DNA of 64,000 nt, from contig NZ_JAHHUL010000001.1 of assembly GCF_019008365.1 (NCBI RefSeq), forward strand, positions 248,001 to 312,000, written 5' to 3'. Of the stretch, positions 1 through 8,137 are shown piece after piece; position 1 is the first letter of the stretch, and each line of letters starts with the position of its first letter. This DNA comes from Phosphitispora fastidiosa (lineage in GTDB: Bacteria; Bacillota; Thermincolia; Thermincolales; UBA2595). The notes beneath the pieces were generated by a model, which worked only from the letters and a program-made list of their open reading frames with translations, did no database searches and was not told where the DNA came from. Made by a program: the position numbers and the translations under genes.

Positions 1-2300
1 TGCTTTATTTTGACCAAGGTTTTGCGCCCCAGCCTGACAGCACGTTCTACATCCATAATATCGTTTTTGACCAGAACCACGTCACCGGTTTCCTTGGCCA
101 CATCTGTCCCTGAGCCAATGGCAATACCTATATCAGCCTGGGCCAGAGCAGGAGCGTCATTGATGCCATCACCCACCATGGCAACCTTGAGTCCCATCTC
201 CTGATAGCGCTTGATATTTTCAATTTTATCCTGGGGCAGAACTTCTGCAACAACTTCATCGATACCAGCCTGTGCGCCGACAACTGAAGCCACCTTTTTA
301 TTGTCACCGGTAATCATAAAAGTCTTCAGACCCAGGTTATGAAGCCTTTTTACGGCCTCAGCCGCGTTTTCCTTGAGCACATCCGAAAGAGCGATAAGTC
401 CCGCAATCCTGCCATCATAAGCCAAAAACATGGTTGTCTTCCCTGACTCTGCCAGTCTGCTAAAATCCCTGTCGGCAGCTTCTGTGTCAATATTGTGTTT
501 CCGCATCAGTTTCAGATTGCCTATGAGCAGCTTTTTGCCCTCAAGGGTACAGATAATTCCATAACCGCTTTCTTCAGTGTAATCTTTAACCTCACTTATC
601 TCTACATCATCCCGGTTAGCTTTAGCAACTACAGCCTGGGCCAAAGGATGAATTGAAGGCGCCTCACCGGCTGCTGCAATTTTCAATACTTGAGCTTCGC
701 TATATGGTGGATAAGCTGCAATATCAGTTACTTCAGGGGCGCCCTTGGTAAGTGTCCCTGTTTTATCAAACCCAATAGCCTGCAAACCTGCAATACCTTC
801 AAGCACAGCCGCAGATTTAAATAATATCCCCCTATTTAAGCCGACTCCACTGCCAACCATTATGGCTGTAGGAGTCGCCAATCCCAGGGCACACGGACAG
901 GCAATTACGAGCACGGCTATAGTTGCCGTAAATGAGAAAACAAAATCGGCCTGCAGCAGAAAATACCACGTAACAAAGGTAACAACTCCAAGAGACACAA
1001 CTGTAGGCACAAAATAATTTGAGATGGTATCTGCAAGGCGCTGAATGGGCGGTTTGACACCCTGAGCGTCCTCCACCATCTTAATAATCCCTGCCAAAAC
1101 AGTATCCTTCCCGGTTTTTTCTATTTTAACTCTGATACTTCCTGACCTGTTAATTGTAGCCCCGATAACCTGGTCTCCCGGCCCCTTCTCTACCGGAATG
1201 GACTCTCCGGTGAGCATTGATTCATCTATACTTGCCTTGCCCTCGGTAATTTCGCCGTCAAGAGGGATCTTTTCCCCCGGTTTTACGATAACTGTATCTC
1301 CTGGCTGCACCTCAGATGCCGCAATTTCCCGTTCCACTCCGTCAACAAGAATACGCGCCCGGTCGGCCTGCAGTTCCAGAAGCTTTTTCAGGGCCTGTCC
1401 GGCCCTTCCCTTCGCCCTTGCCTCAAGAAACTTCCCAAAACGGATAAACATAATCAGCAGCATTGAGGTATCAAAAAAAGTAGGTCCATGAAAAAACACC
1501 TCCGGAAAGGTTGTCAGGACACTGTACCCGTAGGCCGAAGTTATCCCAATGGCCACCAGAACATCCATATTTGCAGACCTGTTCTTTAGGGAGTGGAAGG
1601 CACCCCGGTAAAAGGTCCAGCCAGCCGTAAACTGCACAACTGTGGCCATAACCAGGAGGGTGTACATTACTGTCGGCGTCATCTCTACAAGATACATCAG
1701 AGGCATCACCGGAAGCGCCAGGACTGCAGTGAATATCAGCCAGTTTCGCTCTCTCACTGTTGTCCGGTCATCTTCGCCGGCTCCATCTTTTTCTAGCGGA
1801 GTATAACCCGCATCCTTGACCCGGTCATATATTGAGTTAATATTTATCAGCTCAGGGTCATAGGCAACGGTTACCGACTCAGTGGCAAAGTTGACCGCAG
1901 CGTTGCTGACACCCGGAGCATTCCTGAGGGCCTTTTCTATGGAAAGGGCACAGTTAGCACAAGTCATGCCGCTTACTTTGAATTGCGTCTTGCCTTCATT
2001 TACTGCTGCTGTGTTTTGCAAATCAGACTCGTTATCCAATCCCGAAACCGGTTGTCTTTCATTACCGGAAACTTCTTTTTCCCCCACAGAATACCCAGCT
2101 TCTCTCACAGCATCTTTTACTTGGTCCAAATTGACCAATTCAGGGATGTATTTAAAAATTGCCTTAGATTCCTTCAGGTCAACTTGCACATCGGATATCC
2201 CGTTTAACCCTTCCAGGGCCTTTTCTACTCTTCTGACACAGTGCTGGCATGTCATCCCAGATACATCCAGCTCTATTTGTTTCATTTTCCTGCTGCTCAT
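1..2300 (-). CDS. copA: Copper-translocating P-type ATPase CopA (3' end cut off by window edge)
   Basis: P1B-type ATPase that exports Cu(I) across the cytoplasmic membrane at the cost of ATP. The reading frame runs leftward off the window, so about 766 N-terminal residues are present. Two N-terminal heavy-metal-binding domains are visible with GMTCQHC and GMTCANC motifs, followed by membrane helices, the metal-channel motif ACPCALG, the phosphorylation motif DKTGTLT and the hinge motif [10 protein letters not shown]. The ATG at 2300 is chosen because GGGAG lies 8 bases upstream; an internal ATG at 2285 is less well placed. A sigma-A promoter and a CsoR-like palindrome precede it. Copper specificity follows from CPC plus two CxxC domains. 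Only the last part of the protein is missing. Confidence 0.95.
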   Translation of the reverse strand, partial: MSSRKMKQIELDVSGMTCQHCVRRVEKALEGLNGISDVQVDLKESKAIFKYIPELVNLDQVKDAVREAGYSVGEKEVSGNERQPVSGLDNESDLQNTAAVNEGKTQFKVSGMTCANCALSIEKALRNAPGVSNAAVNFATESVTVAYDPELININSIYDRVKDAGYTPLEKDGAGEDDRTTVRERNWLIFTAVLALPVMPLMYLVEMTPTVMYTLLVMATVVQFTAGWTFYRGAFHSLKNRSANMDVLVAIGITSAYGYSVLTTFPEVFFHGPTFFDTSMLLIMFIRFGKFLEARAKGRAGQALKKLLELQADRARILVDGVEREIAASEVQPGDTVIVKPGEKIPLDGEITEGKASIDESMLTGESIPVEKGPGDQVIGATINRSGSIRVKIEKTGKDTVLAGIIKMVEDAQGVKPPIQRLADTISNYFVPTVVSLGVVTFVTWYFLLQADFVFSFTATIAVLVIACPCALGLATPTAIMVGSGVGLNRGILFKSAAVLEGIAGLQAIGFDKTGTLTKGAPEVTDIAAYPPYSEAQVLKIAAAGEAPSIHPLAQAVVAKANRDDVEISEVKDYTEESGYGIICTLEGKKLLIGNLKLMRKHNIDTEAADRDFSRLAESGKTTMFLAYDGRIAGLIALSDVLKENAAEAVKRLHNLGLKTFMITGDNKKVASVVGAQAGIDEVVAEVLPQDKIENIKRYQEMGLKVAMVGDGINDAPALAQADIGIAIGSGTDVAKETGDVVLVKNDIMDVERAVRLGRKTLVKIK

Positions 2301-2314
2301 TGGTCTCACTCCCT

Positions 2315-2333
2315 CATACCCTTACCCGGTATG
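2315..2333. promoter_or_regulatory. CsoR-like operator upstream of copA
   Basis: Interrupted palindrome CATACC-cttac-CCGGTATG lying between the -10 box and the copA start, so a bound repressor would block transcription start. It resembles the pseudo-palindrome bound by the copper sensor CsoR upstream of copZA in Bacillus subtilis (ATACCC, G/C-rich centre, GGTATG). The match is by eye, and no csoR gene is in the window. Confidence 0.6.
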
Positions 2334-2341
2334 TTTTCTAA

Positions 2342-2370
2342 ATTTTACCGCCTTTTTTATTTAAAGTCAA
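2342..2370 (-). promoter_or_regulatory. Sigma-A promoter of copA
   Basis: On the minus strand, -35 TTGACT and -10 TAAAAT are separated by exactly 17 bases. The transcription start would fall about 2335, directly next to the CsoR-like palindrome. Confidence 0.75.
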
Positions 2371-2551
2371 CTTTATAAGGAAATACTTTCATTAAGTGTT
2401 TTTCCTGTTTTGCTTATTATGCACAATCCCCTTTTTTGTTATCAAGGCAATGGTTTTAATAGTAGTGCGTTTTTTTGCTAAAAGAGCTCAACGCATATAT
2501 CCCATCATGTGCGGAACAATAAAAGAAATAATATTCTTTGGAGGAGATAAT

Positions 2552-2722
2552 GTGGCAGAAAAAAAGAAAGAAGCACCTAAGGCCTCTTATGATGGGGTAC
2601 ACAATATGTATTCCGGTGTTTATGACACATATTCAGGAGTTCATGAGGATTATCCCGGTGTGGGTACAAATGGAGAGGCCGCAGAGACAGAAGAGCCTAA
2701 TCCCACAGAAGAAACCGTTTGA
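2552..2722 (+). CDS. Small protein with four tandem YxGV heptapeptide repeats
   Basis: A 56-residue protein of unknown function. The GTG start at 2552 is preceded by GGAGGAG at about 7 bases. The overlapping ATG at 2550 belongs to another frame, which shows no repeat. The protein has a lysine-rich start (AEKKKEAPK), then four heptads beginning YDGV, YSGV, YSGV and YPGV, and an acidic, Pro/Glu-rich tail. There is no signal peptide or membrane segment. An upstream in-frame GTG at 2396 would add a hydrophobic leader but has no ribosome site, so I do not use it. It is monocistronic and converges on the FmdE gene, the stops being 2 bases apart. I do not recognise the family. Confidence 0.6.
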   Translation: MAEKKKEAPKASYDGVHNMYSGVYDTYSGVHEDYPGVGTNGEAAETEEPNPTEETV

Positions 2723-2744
2723 AATTACGCTTCAAAAAACGGTT
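2713..2744. terminator. Convergent hairpin covering both stop codons
   Basis: Inverted repeat AACCG TTTGAA / TTCAAA (AAA bulge) CGGTT. It covers the stop of the heptad-repeat gene and the 3' end of the FmdE gene, and may end transcription from both sides. On the minus strand a T-run lies inside the stem instead of after it, so termination is only inferred. Confidence 0.4.
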
Positions 2745-3123
2745 CTGCCATGAACAGCAGGTTTCCCGGCAGTTCCATGATATATTTTTCGGCCTGTTCC
2801 TTATCTTTGGGGAGTTGAGATATAATAACCGGATTTAGCTTCAGGCTGATGCCTTCATCTTCATCATAGTTAAAAAATGACCAATATTGCCCCTTCCCCT
2901 CCCGAACCACAAGTCTGCCGTTTTCCGTGGTACAGTTGAGCAGGTAACTGACGGCATCATTGCCACACCCGCCTTTGTCTATGATTACTTTCATGTTTTC
3001 CGACATGCCGATTATATCAACAGCATACTTACATGCCCTATAGCCCAGCAGGACACCAAAGCAGAGATGCCCGTGGTGCTCCATAAGGCCCCTGATTTCT
3101 TCAGGAAGATCTTTGTATTCCAT
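2725..3123 (-). CDS. FmdE-domain protein
   Basis: A 132-residue protein resembling the N-terminal domain of subunit E of formylmethanofuran dehydrogenase (FmdE family). The visible family pattern is HGHLCFG near residue 20, GYRACKYA, and a GCGNDAVSYL segment with conserved Cys. In bacteria lacking methanofuran these proteins have no settled function; metal or cofactor handling is often suggested. The ATG at 3123 is chosen since GGAGG lies 6 bases upstream; the frame stays open to 3144. It is the last gene of a leftward cluster after the L,D-transpeptidase-like gene (40-base gap) and an ABC importer, so a link with the imported solute is possible but unproven. Confidence 0.75.
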   Translation of the reverse strand: MEYKDLPEEIRGLMEHHGHLCFGVLLGYRACKYAVDIIGMSENMKVIIDKGGCGNDAVSYLLNCTTENGRLVVREGKGQYWSFFNYDEDEGISLKLNPVIISQLPKDKEQAEKYIMELPGNLLFMAEPFFEA

Positions 3124-3163
3124 CATTATCCTCCATTCTTCCAACCCTTTGTCTTCATTCAGG

Positions 3164-3841
3164 TTATTGTTTTATAATAACTTCTGTCCCTTCATTGACA
3201 TACTCAAAAATTTCTTCGGCATCTTTTGAATAAAGTCCGATTGACCCTCCGGTCCAGGAATTGCCCATAAACGGCCCCCAACCGCCATGAATGGCTATGC
3301 CCCCGCCCATCTCGGTATCCTGTGGAGGGGTGACCCCTTTGTTTTCGGCATTTTCGATGGCCAGGAAGTCCTTGCTTGTTATCAGCCCCTGGTGTAAACC
3401 CTTTAGGGCATATTTTCTGTTGGGGTAATTCAACATCATTAGCCGTGAACCATAAAAACGTTTAGGGGGAGAATAACTGTCCTTTTCCGTGATTTTGAAC
3501 TCCCCCAGGGGTGTTTTGCCATCCCCGGCCTTCTCCTTATCTGCCAGAGGGTGTTTTCCCAGAGAGACCGGATATTTTTTCAGGACATCATTACCGGCAT
3601 ACAAAACCAATAAATACTCCGATTTAATTATTTCGACCCGGATGCCGGCATCCGGCACTGCCGCCAGGCCCTTTTCAGCTGCAATCGTGGTTACCGGCTT
3701 GTGAGGCTCCCCGGTTACTGTATCTTTTATAAAAGGGGACAACAGGGTTCCCTGGTAAGCCCATAAATTATATGCACTAATCACCAGAACAATTCCGGCC
3801 AGAGTAGATATAATTATTTTCTTCAGCCTGTTTTTCGACAA
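3164..3841 (-). CDS. L,D-transpeptidase-like (YkuD) protein with Ser in place of catalytic Cys
   Basis: A 225-residue protein with one N-terminal membrane anchor (KKIIISTLAGIVLVIS) and an extracytoplasmic YkuD domain, the fold that makes 3-3 peptidoglycan crosslinks or attaches proteins to the wall. The domain shows SLGKHPLADK, GDGKTPLGEF, IHGGWGP and SWTGGSIGLYSKDAEEIF. In active enzymes the last motif reads like TAGCIAL; here the nucleophilic Cys is Ser (TCA, 3242-3244) and the usual Arg/Ala is Gly. The TTG at 3841 is taken as start because AGGAGG lies 7 bases upstream; a longer frame to 3916 would overlap the permease gene. The domain is probably catalytically altered or serves only for binding. 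Confidence 0.8.
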   Translation of the reverse strand: MSKNRLKKIIISTLAGIVLVISAYNLWAYQGTLLSPFIKDTVTGEPHKPVTTIAAEKGLAAVPDAGIRVEIIKSEYLLVLYAGNDVLKKYPVSLGKHPLADKEKAGDGKTPLGEFKITEKDSYSPPKRFYGSRLMMLNYPNRKYALKGLHQGLITSKDFLAIENAENKGVTPPQDTEMGGGIAIHGGWGPFMGNSWTGGSIGLYSKDAEEIFEYVNEGTEVIIKQ

Positions 3842-3866
3842 GTAGAGACCTCCTGACAGCAGGTTT

Positions 3867-4622
3867 CTATAGGTACTGCCACCTGCACCATTTAGCTTCA
3901 AGCATATCCAGAACAATATACAGAATCAGGCCAAGAAAGCTCATCCCGATAATACCGGCAAACATTTGGCTGTACGCAGCCATGCTCCAGGCATCCATGA
4001 TAAAATAGCCCAGCCCCTCTGTAGTTGCAAATGATTCCACAAAAAACAGGACTGCAATTGCCGTGCCCAGGCTTATCCGCAGTGAAGTCAGTATCTTGGG
4101 CAGACATGCCGGCCATACAACATGGTAATAAATCTGCCACTTAGCAGCCCCCAGGGAGGTCATGGAATGGATATTCTGCACCGGTACTCCCTTTGAGGCA
4201 TCCCTGGTAGTAACCAGAATCTGAAAAAACACAATCAGCCCAATCATGAAAATCTTGGGTAAATTACCCAGCCCCATAAGCAGAAATACTACCGGTAAAA
4301 AGACAATTTTGGGAATCGGATAAATAAGATAAACCACCGGCGCAATATACCTGTCCAGTTTTTCTTCCCGTCCCAGAAGCAGTCCCAAGGGAACAGCAAG
4401 GAGCATAGCAGTGATAATACTGATGACAACCCTAAAAGCGCTGATATAAAAATGCTTCCAGAGAGTCCCGCTGAAAATCATAAAAAATTCACTCATGGCC
4501 TCCAAAGGGGTAGGCAGGATGTTGTTCTTCACGTATATTGCAAGTAAATACCAGAAAACCATGATAACCAGTGTAGCAGCAAATATTTCTATTGTTTTCT
4601 TCCAAAGGGAAATTCTTTTCAT
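3867..4622 (-). CDS. ABC transporter permease, TauC/SsuC type
   Basis: A 251-residue inner-membrane permease with about six helices and the cytoplasmic EAA-type loop (SLGAAKWQIYYHVVWPACLPKI shortened here as GAAKWQIYYH) that docks on the ATPase. Size and motifs match the nitrate/sulfonate/taurine importer class. The ATG at 4622 shares its A with the TAA stop of the upstream ATPase gene (TAATG), a translational-coupling arrangement; an upstream frame extension lies inside the ATPase gene and is ignored. It forms an importer with the ATPase and lipoprotein encoded just upstream. The substrate cannot be read from sequence. Confidence 0.88.
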   Translation of the reverse strand: MKRISLWKKTIEIFAATLVIMVFWYLLAIYVKNNILPTPLEAMSEFFMIFSGTLWKHFYISAFRVVISIITAMLLAVPLGLLLGREEKLDRYIAPVVYLIYPIPKIVFLPVVFLLMGLGNLPKIFMIGLIVFFQILVTTRDASKGVPVQNIHSMTSLGAAKWQIYYHVVWPACLPKILTSLRISLGTAIAVLFFVESFATTEGLGYFIMDAWSMAAYSQMFAGIIGMSFLGLILYIVLDMLEAKWCRWQYL

Positions 4623-5374
4623 TATTCTACTACCCCCAAAAGCCGCCGCAGCTTGGAACATAATTGGTGAAACTCCTGCTGCTGCCTGAACCCCGGCATT
4701 CCCATCATGGGGTTTGGGATCATCTCCTTAATCATACCGGGACGGTCTGACATGACACAGATTTTTTTTCCCAGAAACACAGCCTCTTCGATGCTGTGGG
4801 TTACCAGAACAAGGGTTAATTTATGCTCCCTCCAGATATCCAGAATAAAATGCTGCAAAGTCTCCCTGGTGAGAGCATCAAGTGATGACAGTGGTTCATC
4901 CATCAACAGAATTTTGGGTTTTAAAGCCAGAGACCTGGCTATCCCCACCCTTTGCCTCTGACCGCCGCTGAGCTGGGCCGGATAGCTGCTCATAAAATCG
5001 GCCAGGCCAAGCTTCTGGAGGATCGGAATTATTATATCCTGCTGTTCTTTTCTGTTATATCCTTTTACCTTTAACCCCAGGCCGGCATTCTCATAGACAG
5101 TCTTCCATGGAAACAGCCCGTAATCCTGAAGGATCAAGGCAGTTTCAGACCCGGGACCATCAGGTTCACAGCCATCAATTACCACCCGGCCGGAAGTTGG
5201 TTTTAAGAGCCCGGCAATGATAAAAAGAAGGGTGCTCTTACCACATCCCGATGGCCCGATAATTGACATGCTCTCCCCTTTTGCAAGGTTAAAGGTGACA
5301 TCTTTAAGGGCATCTACCTGATTTTCGGCCTGGTTATAAGTGAGGGAAAGCTCATAAGTATTAATCATCTGCAT
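4622..5374 (-). CDS. ABC transporter ATPase, SsuB/TauB type
   Basis: A 250-residue nucleotide-binding subunit. Walker A GPSGCGKST, Q-loop LILQDYGLFPW, signature LSGGQRQRVGIARSLAL, Walker B ILLMDEPLSSLDA and H-loop VTHSIEEA are all intact, so it should be active. It drives the permease encoded immediately downstream with an overlapping stop/start. The ATG at 5374 is used; a second ATG two codons later is equally possible given the AAGGA ribosome site. It belongs to the family serving nitrate, sulfonate, taurine or pyrimidine-precursor import. Confidence 0.9.
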   Translation of the reverse strand: MQMINTYELSLTYNQAENQVDALKDVTFNLAKGESMSIIGPSGCGKSTLLFIIAGLLKPTSGRVVIDGCEPDGPGSETALILQDYGLFPWKTVYENAGLGLKVKGYNRKEQQDIIIPILQKLGLADFMSSYPAQLSGGQRQRVGIARSLALKPKILLMDEPLSSLDALTRETLQHFILDIWREHKLTLVLVTHSIEEAVFLGKKICVMSDRPGMIKEMIPNPMMGMPGFRQQQEFHQLCSKLRRLLGVVE

Positions 5375-5396
5375 ATCTTCCTTTAGTTTCTGAACA

Positions 5397-6365
5397 CTAT
5401 ATCAGGGATTCGTCAACAAGTTCCTCATAGGTATATGGTTCTTTCAAAAGCTCTTTTTCTACCATCCAATCTACCACACTGAGCACATCTTCACGGGCCG
5501 GAACCTGAGGAGAAGAAAATGTAGGCGCTTTATAAGTATCCTTGACAGGTTCAGGTATTTTAGCCTTATCTATCAGCAGAGATCTGTATTTTTCAGGGTT
5601 CTGAGTTAGATCCTGCCCTGCGTCGCCATAAATCTGAATCAGCTTCCTGATGGCTTCCTTTTTGGTGTCAACAGATTCTTTACGGAACAGCAGCACAACC
5701 TGGGAAACGTTAATCCCGGAAAGGGTATCATCCAAAATCACTTTGGCGCCCTGTTTTTCAGCCAGTGAAGCCAGCGGGTCCGGAAGCAGGGCTGCCTTTA
5801 CCTGGTTGTTTGACAGCATTTGAACCCTGATAGGCATTTTGGGAATACTTATTTTTTTTATCTGGTCCTTTGCCAGTCCCTCGTTAGCCAGCAATTTATC
5901 AGTAACATATTCAATAATGGTGTTTTCTGAGATCGCTATTTCAACTCCGGCCAGGTCTTGAGGACTCTTAAAGTCTGAATCCGGCGAACCCAGCAGGGCA
6001 AATCTTCCTTCTTCAGGGGTCACCCCAAGGGTTAGCGAACTTATCCTGACATCGGTGCCTCCTTTTTTCAGGAGACATGCTGCAATAATATCAGCAGCCT
6101 CGCCGTCAATCTGACCTGCCTGCATGGCTGCATCCCGTTCAGCAGCGCTGGGAAAAGGAATAAGTTCTACATTAAGCCCAGCCTGTTTAAATTGGTTCTC
6201 GGAATCGGCCACAAACAGGGGCAGATTATCCTCTATGAACAGAACACCTATTTTCAGCGGCTGACTGTCAAGCGATGCGGAATCGGTTTCCTCCGGACCA
6301 CTGCAGCCTATCGCACTGCCAACCGCCAGAAGCAAAACCGCTCCTAAAATCAATATCTTTTTCAC
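5397..6365 (-). CDS. ABC transporter substrate-binding lipoprotein, NMT1/SsuA-like
   Basis: A 322-residue solute receptor. A GTG start at 6365 with GGGGA 7 bases upstream gives a lipoprotein signal peptide ending AIGC, with Cys at about residue 21. The mature part begins with the strand LKIGVLFIEDNLP and has features of the NMT1/SsuA fold: PQDLAGVEIAIS, and a central region predicting an effect of cofactor-like ligands only by family. It is the first gene of the leftward cluster SBP-ATPase-permease-LDT-FmdE. Substrate is unknown: candidates by family are sulfonates, taurine or hydroxymethylpyrimidine, and the FmdE neighbour gives only weak guidance. Confidence 0.85.
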   Translation of the reverse strand: MKKILILGAVLLLAVGSAIGCSGPEETDSASLDSQPLKIGVLFIEDNLPLFVADSENQFKQAGLNVELIPFPSAAERDAAMQAGQIDGEAADIIAACLLKKGGTDVRISSLTLGVTPEEGRFALLGSPDSDFKSPQDLAGVEIAISENTIIEYVTDKLLANEGLAKDQIKKISIPKMPIRVQMLSNNQVKAALLPDPLASLAEKQGAKVILDDTLSGINVSQVVLLFRKESVDTKKEAIRKLIQIYGDAGQDLTQNPEKYRSLLIDKAKIPEPVKDTYKAPTFSSPQVPAREDVLSVVDWMVEKELLKEPYTYEELVDESLI

Positions 6366-6530
6366 CGGTCTCTCCCCTTTTAACATTTATTTGTAGTTTT
6401 ACAGCTATTTTTATTGCATCTTAATTTTTCGACAGTTCCGGGCAAATACCCTTTGTCTTTTCGCGAAAAAAATATGAGCGGCTGATGAGTTCACTATTAG
6501 AGTATACTCATCTGACCGCCCAAATCACCC

Positions 6531-6695
6531 TTAGTCGGGTATGGCTAGATTTGAATCCGTATAAAGCTGCACCACTCTTTGTCCTGCCAGCAGCAATGCG
6601 CCGGCAGCGGCAACTACCAGAAGTCCGAGCACCAGGCCGTACTCTGTCAAACCCTGACCGCTGTTTTCAGTAACAAGTTTTGCCAATAACTTCAT
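6531..6695 (-). CDS. Orphan Flp/Fap-type pilin-like small protein
   Basis: A 54-residue protein beginning MKLLAKLVTE and containing GQGLTEYGLVLGLLVVAAAG. A polar start, then G(Q)xLTEYGL, then a hydrophobic helix is the hallmark of Flp family type IVb pilins, which are cut before the hydrophobic stretch by a TadV-type peptidase. The conserved Glu-Tyr pair is present. No tad secretion gene is near. The ATG at 6695 has a GGGTGGGAG stretch upstream. It is separated by about 165 bases from the ABC importer gene downstream and is likely monocistronic. The plus-strand frame across this region (6485-6673) looks like its shadow. Confidence 0.7.
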   Translation of the reverse strand: MKLLAKLVTENSGQGLTEYGLVLGLLVVAAAGALLLAGQRVVQLYTDSNLAIPD

Positions 6696-6915
6696 TGTCT
6701 CCCACCCTTCATGAAAAGCTTAAACCGGTTCGGAAACACAGTTATGATACCTTCTGTTTAAATATCGTTAATACTTCACTATTACTTTAGCATTCTTGGG
6801 TTAATACTTCCCGATGCCAAAAAGCAGGAACATTTTTACATCAAGGCAGGTAATATTAATATTTTGTAGAATTCTGTTAAATATTAAAGAACTTATTGTA
6901 GAAAAAGGTGGTAAT

Positions 6916-7860
6916 ATGTCAACTGCAGAGGTACTGCTTTCAACTGCAATTATTCCTGAACTAACCGGTATCTTTGAAGCCTCTCCTTCATGTGACTGGG
7001 GCGGCGTTCTTCTGGGTGAAATCAGTGAAAAAGACGGCATTGTTACTACCATTGTTTATGGCGCAGTCCCGGCAGCTTACAAAAAGTCTTTTCTGGACGA
7101 GTTCCGTACTAATTCCCAAATGTGGAAGGAGTTTTACACAGAACGGGACCGGCATTACCCAGACGCCAAAATAGTTGGCTGGTATTATTATTCACCAGCT
7201 TCCGGGCAGCCCCCGAAACAAAATATCGATATTCATAAAACATTCTTTGATACTCCCGGTCAGGTGTTTCTTTTCTTGGACCGTAACGGCACACCCCACT
7301 GCTATCAGAAAAGTGAATCCGGAGATAGTTTAATTCCGGTTATATCTTCTGAATTTACCGGACAATACAGCCCGGGGGGAAACTGCGATTCTGCCGGGGA
7401 CTCAAAACCGGAAGCAACATCCAACCTATGTCTGAAAATTGGGCTGAAAAAAGCCGGCCTGTTTTTGGTTTTTTTTGCAATATGCGTTTTAGGACTTATG
7501 TATAAAGACCTTACCAACCCCATTGTTGATAGTTCAAGGGCAACTCCCATACCGCCAGTGGAAACAGCTTCCTCCCCCGCTGACACGGCTCTGGTGTCCC
7601 CTTCGGAAGACAAATCCGCAGAGCCCGATATAGATATTCCCGCCATCCTGGTATCGGAAAATACTTCTCAACCGGAACCGATTTATTATATCGTACAAAA
7701 AGGCGATTCTCTGTGGGTTATTTCTGAAAAGTTCTACGGAACCGGATTCAAATTCTATAAAATTCTGGAGTCAAACAATATTTTTAATCCCAGAAACCTT
7801 TATGCCGGGCAGAAGCTTACTATTCAGCCGGAGTCCAAGGGGAGTGACTTACGGCCTTGA
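6916..7860 (+). CDS. Degenerate JAMM/MPN domain - membrane helix - LysM protein
   Basis: A 314-residue protein with three parts. Residues about 1-150 resemble an MPN/JAMM domain: DWGGVLLGE aligns with the first strand and its Glu region, IVGWYYYSPASG with the zinc motif GWYHSHPGFG, and NIDIHKTFF with the following Asp-containing segment. The two zinc His are Tyr and Ser, and the Glu position is Asp, so isopeptidase activity is unlikely. A helix (AGLFLVFFAICVLGLMY) spans the membrane near 215. A Pro/Ser-rich linker leads to a C-terminal LysM (YIVQKGDSLWVISEKFYG) that would bind glycan. The ATG at 6916 follows AGGTGG at 6 bases. Which side of the membrane each end faces is uncertain. Confidence 0.75.
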   Translation: MSTAEVLLSTAIIPELTGIFEASPSCDWGGVLLGEISEKDGIVTTIVYGAVPAAYKKSFLDEFRTNSQMWKEFYTERDRHYPDAKIVGWYYYSPASGQPPKQNIDIHKTFFDTPGQVFLFLDRNGTPHCYQKSESGDSLIPVISSEFTGQYSPGGNCDSAGDSKPEATSNLCLKIGLKKAGLFLVFFAICVLGLMYKDLTNPIVDSSRATPIPPVETASSPADTALVSPSEDKSAEPDIDIPAILVSENTSQPEPIYYIVQKGDSLWVISEKFYGTGFKFYKILESNNIFNPRNLYAGQKLTIQPESKGSDLRP

Positions 7861-7880
7861 CCACTCAGCGAATCCACACA

Positions 7881-7922
7881 CAGCAAATAAAATAACGCCC
7901 TAGGGCGTTATTTTATTTGCTG
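7881..7922. terminator. 42-bp perfect palindrome, bidirectional terminator
   Basis: Two 21-base arms pair without mismatch or loop, with a G+C centre (ACGCCCT/AGGGCGT) flanked by A+T-rich arms, so each strand ends the hairpin with a T-rich run. It ends the LysM gene on the plus strand and the small membrane protein gene on the minus strand. The last codons and stop of the minus-strand gene lie inside the palindrome. Confidence 0.85.
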
Positions 7923-8032
7923 CGTGATTTCACTGTTTTCAAGTCGGCCCTGGCAATGACGCTCGCTAAAACTCCGGTAAAAAACGTGGCAATAATTCCA
8001 AAAACAACTGCATCCACCCATGAAAGAAACAT
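7913..8032 (-). CDS. Small single-helix membrane protein (39 residues)
   Basis: A very short gene with a strong ribosome site (GGGGAGGGG, 7 bases before ATG 8032). The product starts MFLSWVDAVVFGIIATFF, continues TGVLASVIARADLK and ends in a basic tail KSRSK, which suggests one membrane helix with a positively charged cytoplasmic C-terminus. It has no recognised family. Support comes from the ribosome site, a clean hydrophobic segment and a terminator overlapping its stop codon. It may be a leader or a small regulatory membrane protein. Confidence 0.55.
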   Translation of the reverse strand: MFLSWVDAVVFGIIATFFTGVLASVIARADLKTVKSRSK

Positions 8033-8137
8033 CTTATTACCCCTCCCCCAAATAATTTATTTACTATAGACAAATTCTATTTAGGATTTTGCAAGAAATT
8101 ACACTAATATAAACTTATTCGTTATATTTTTAATGAA

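Noticed and set aside
2538-2753. Plus-strand frame of 71 codons overlapping the heptad-repeat gene
   Set aside because: It lacks the repeat pattern, runs into the converging FmdE gene and competes with a better-placed GTG start in the other frame.
6485-6673. Plus-strand open frame across the Flp pilin gene
   Set aside because: No ribosome site; the minus strand codes a recognisable Flp-type peptide.
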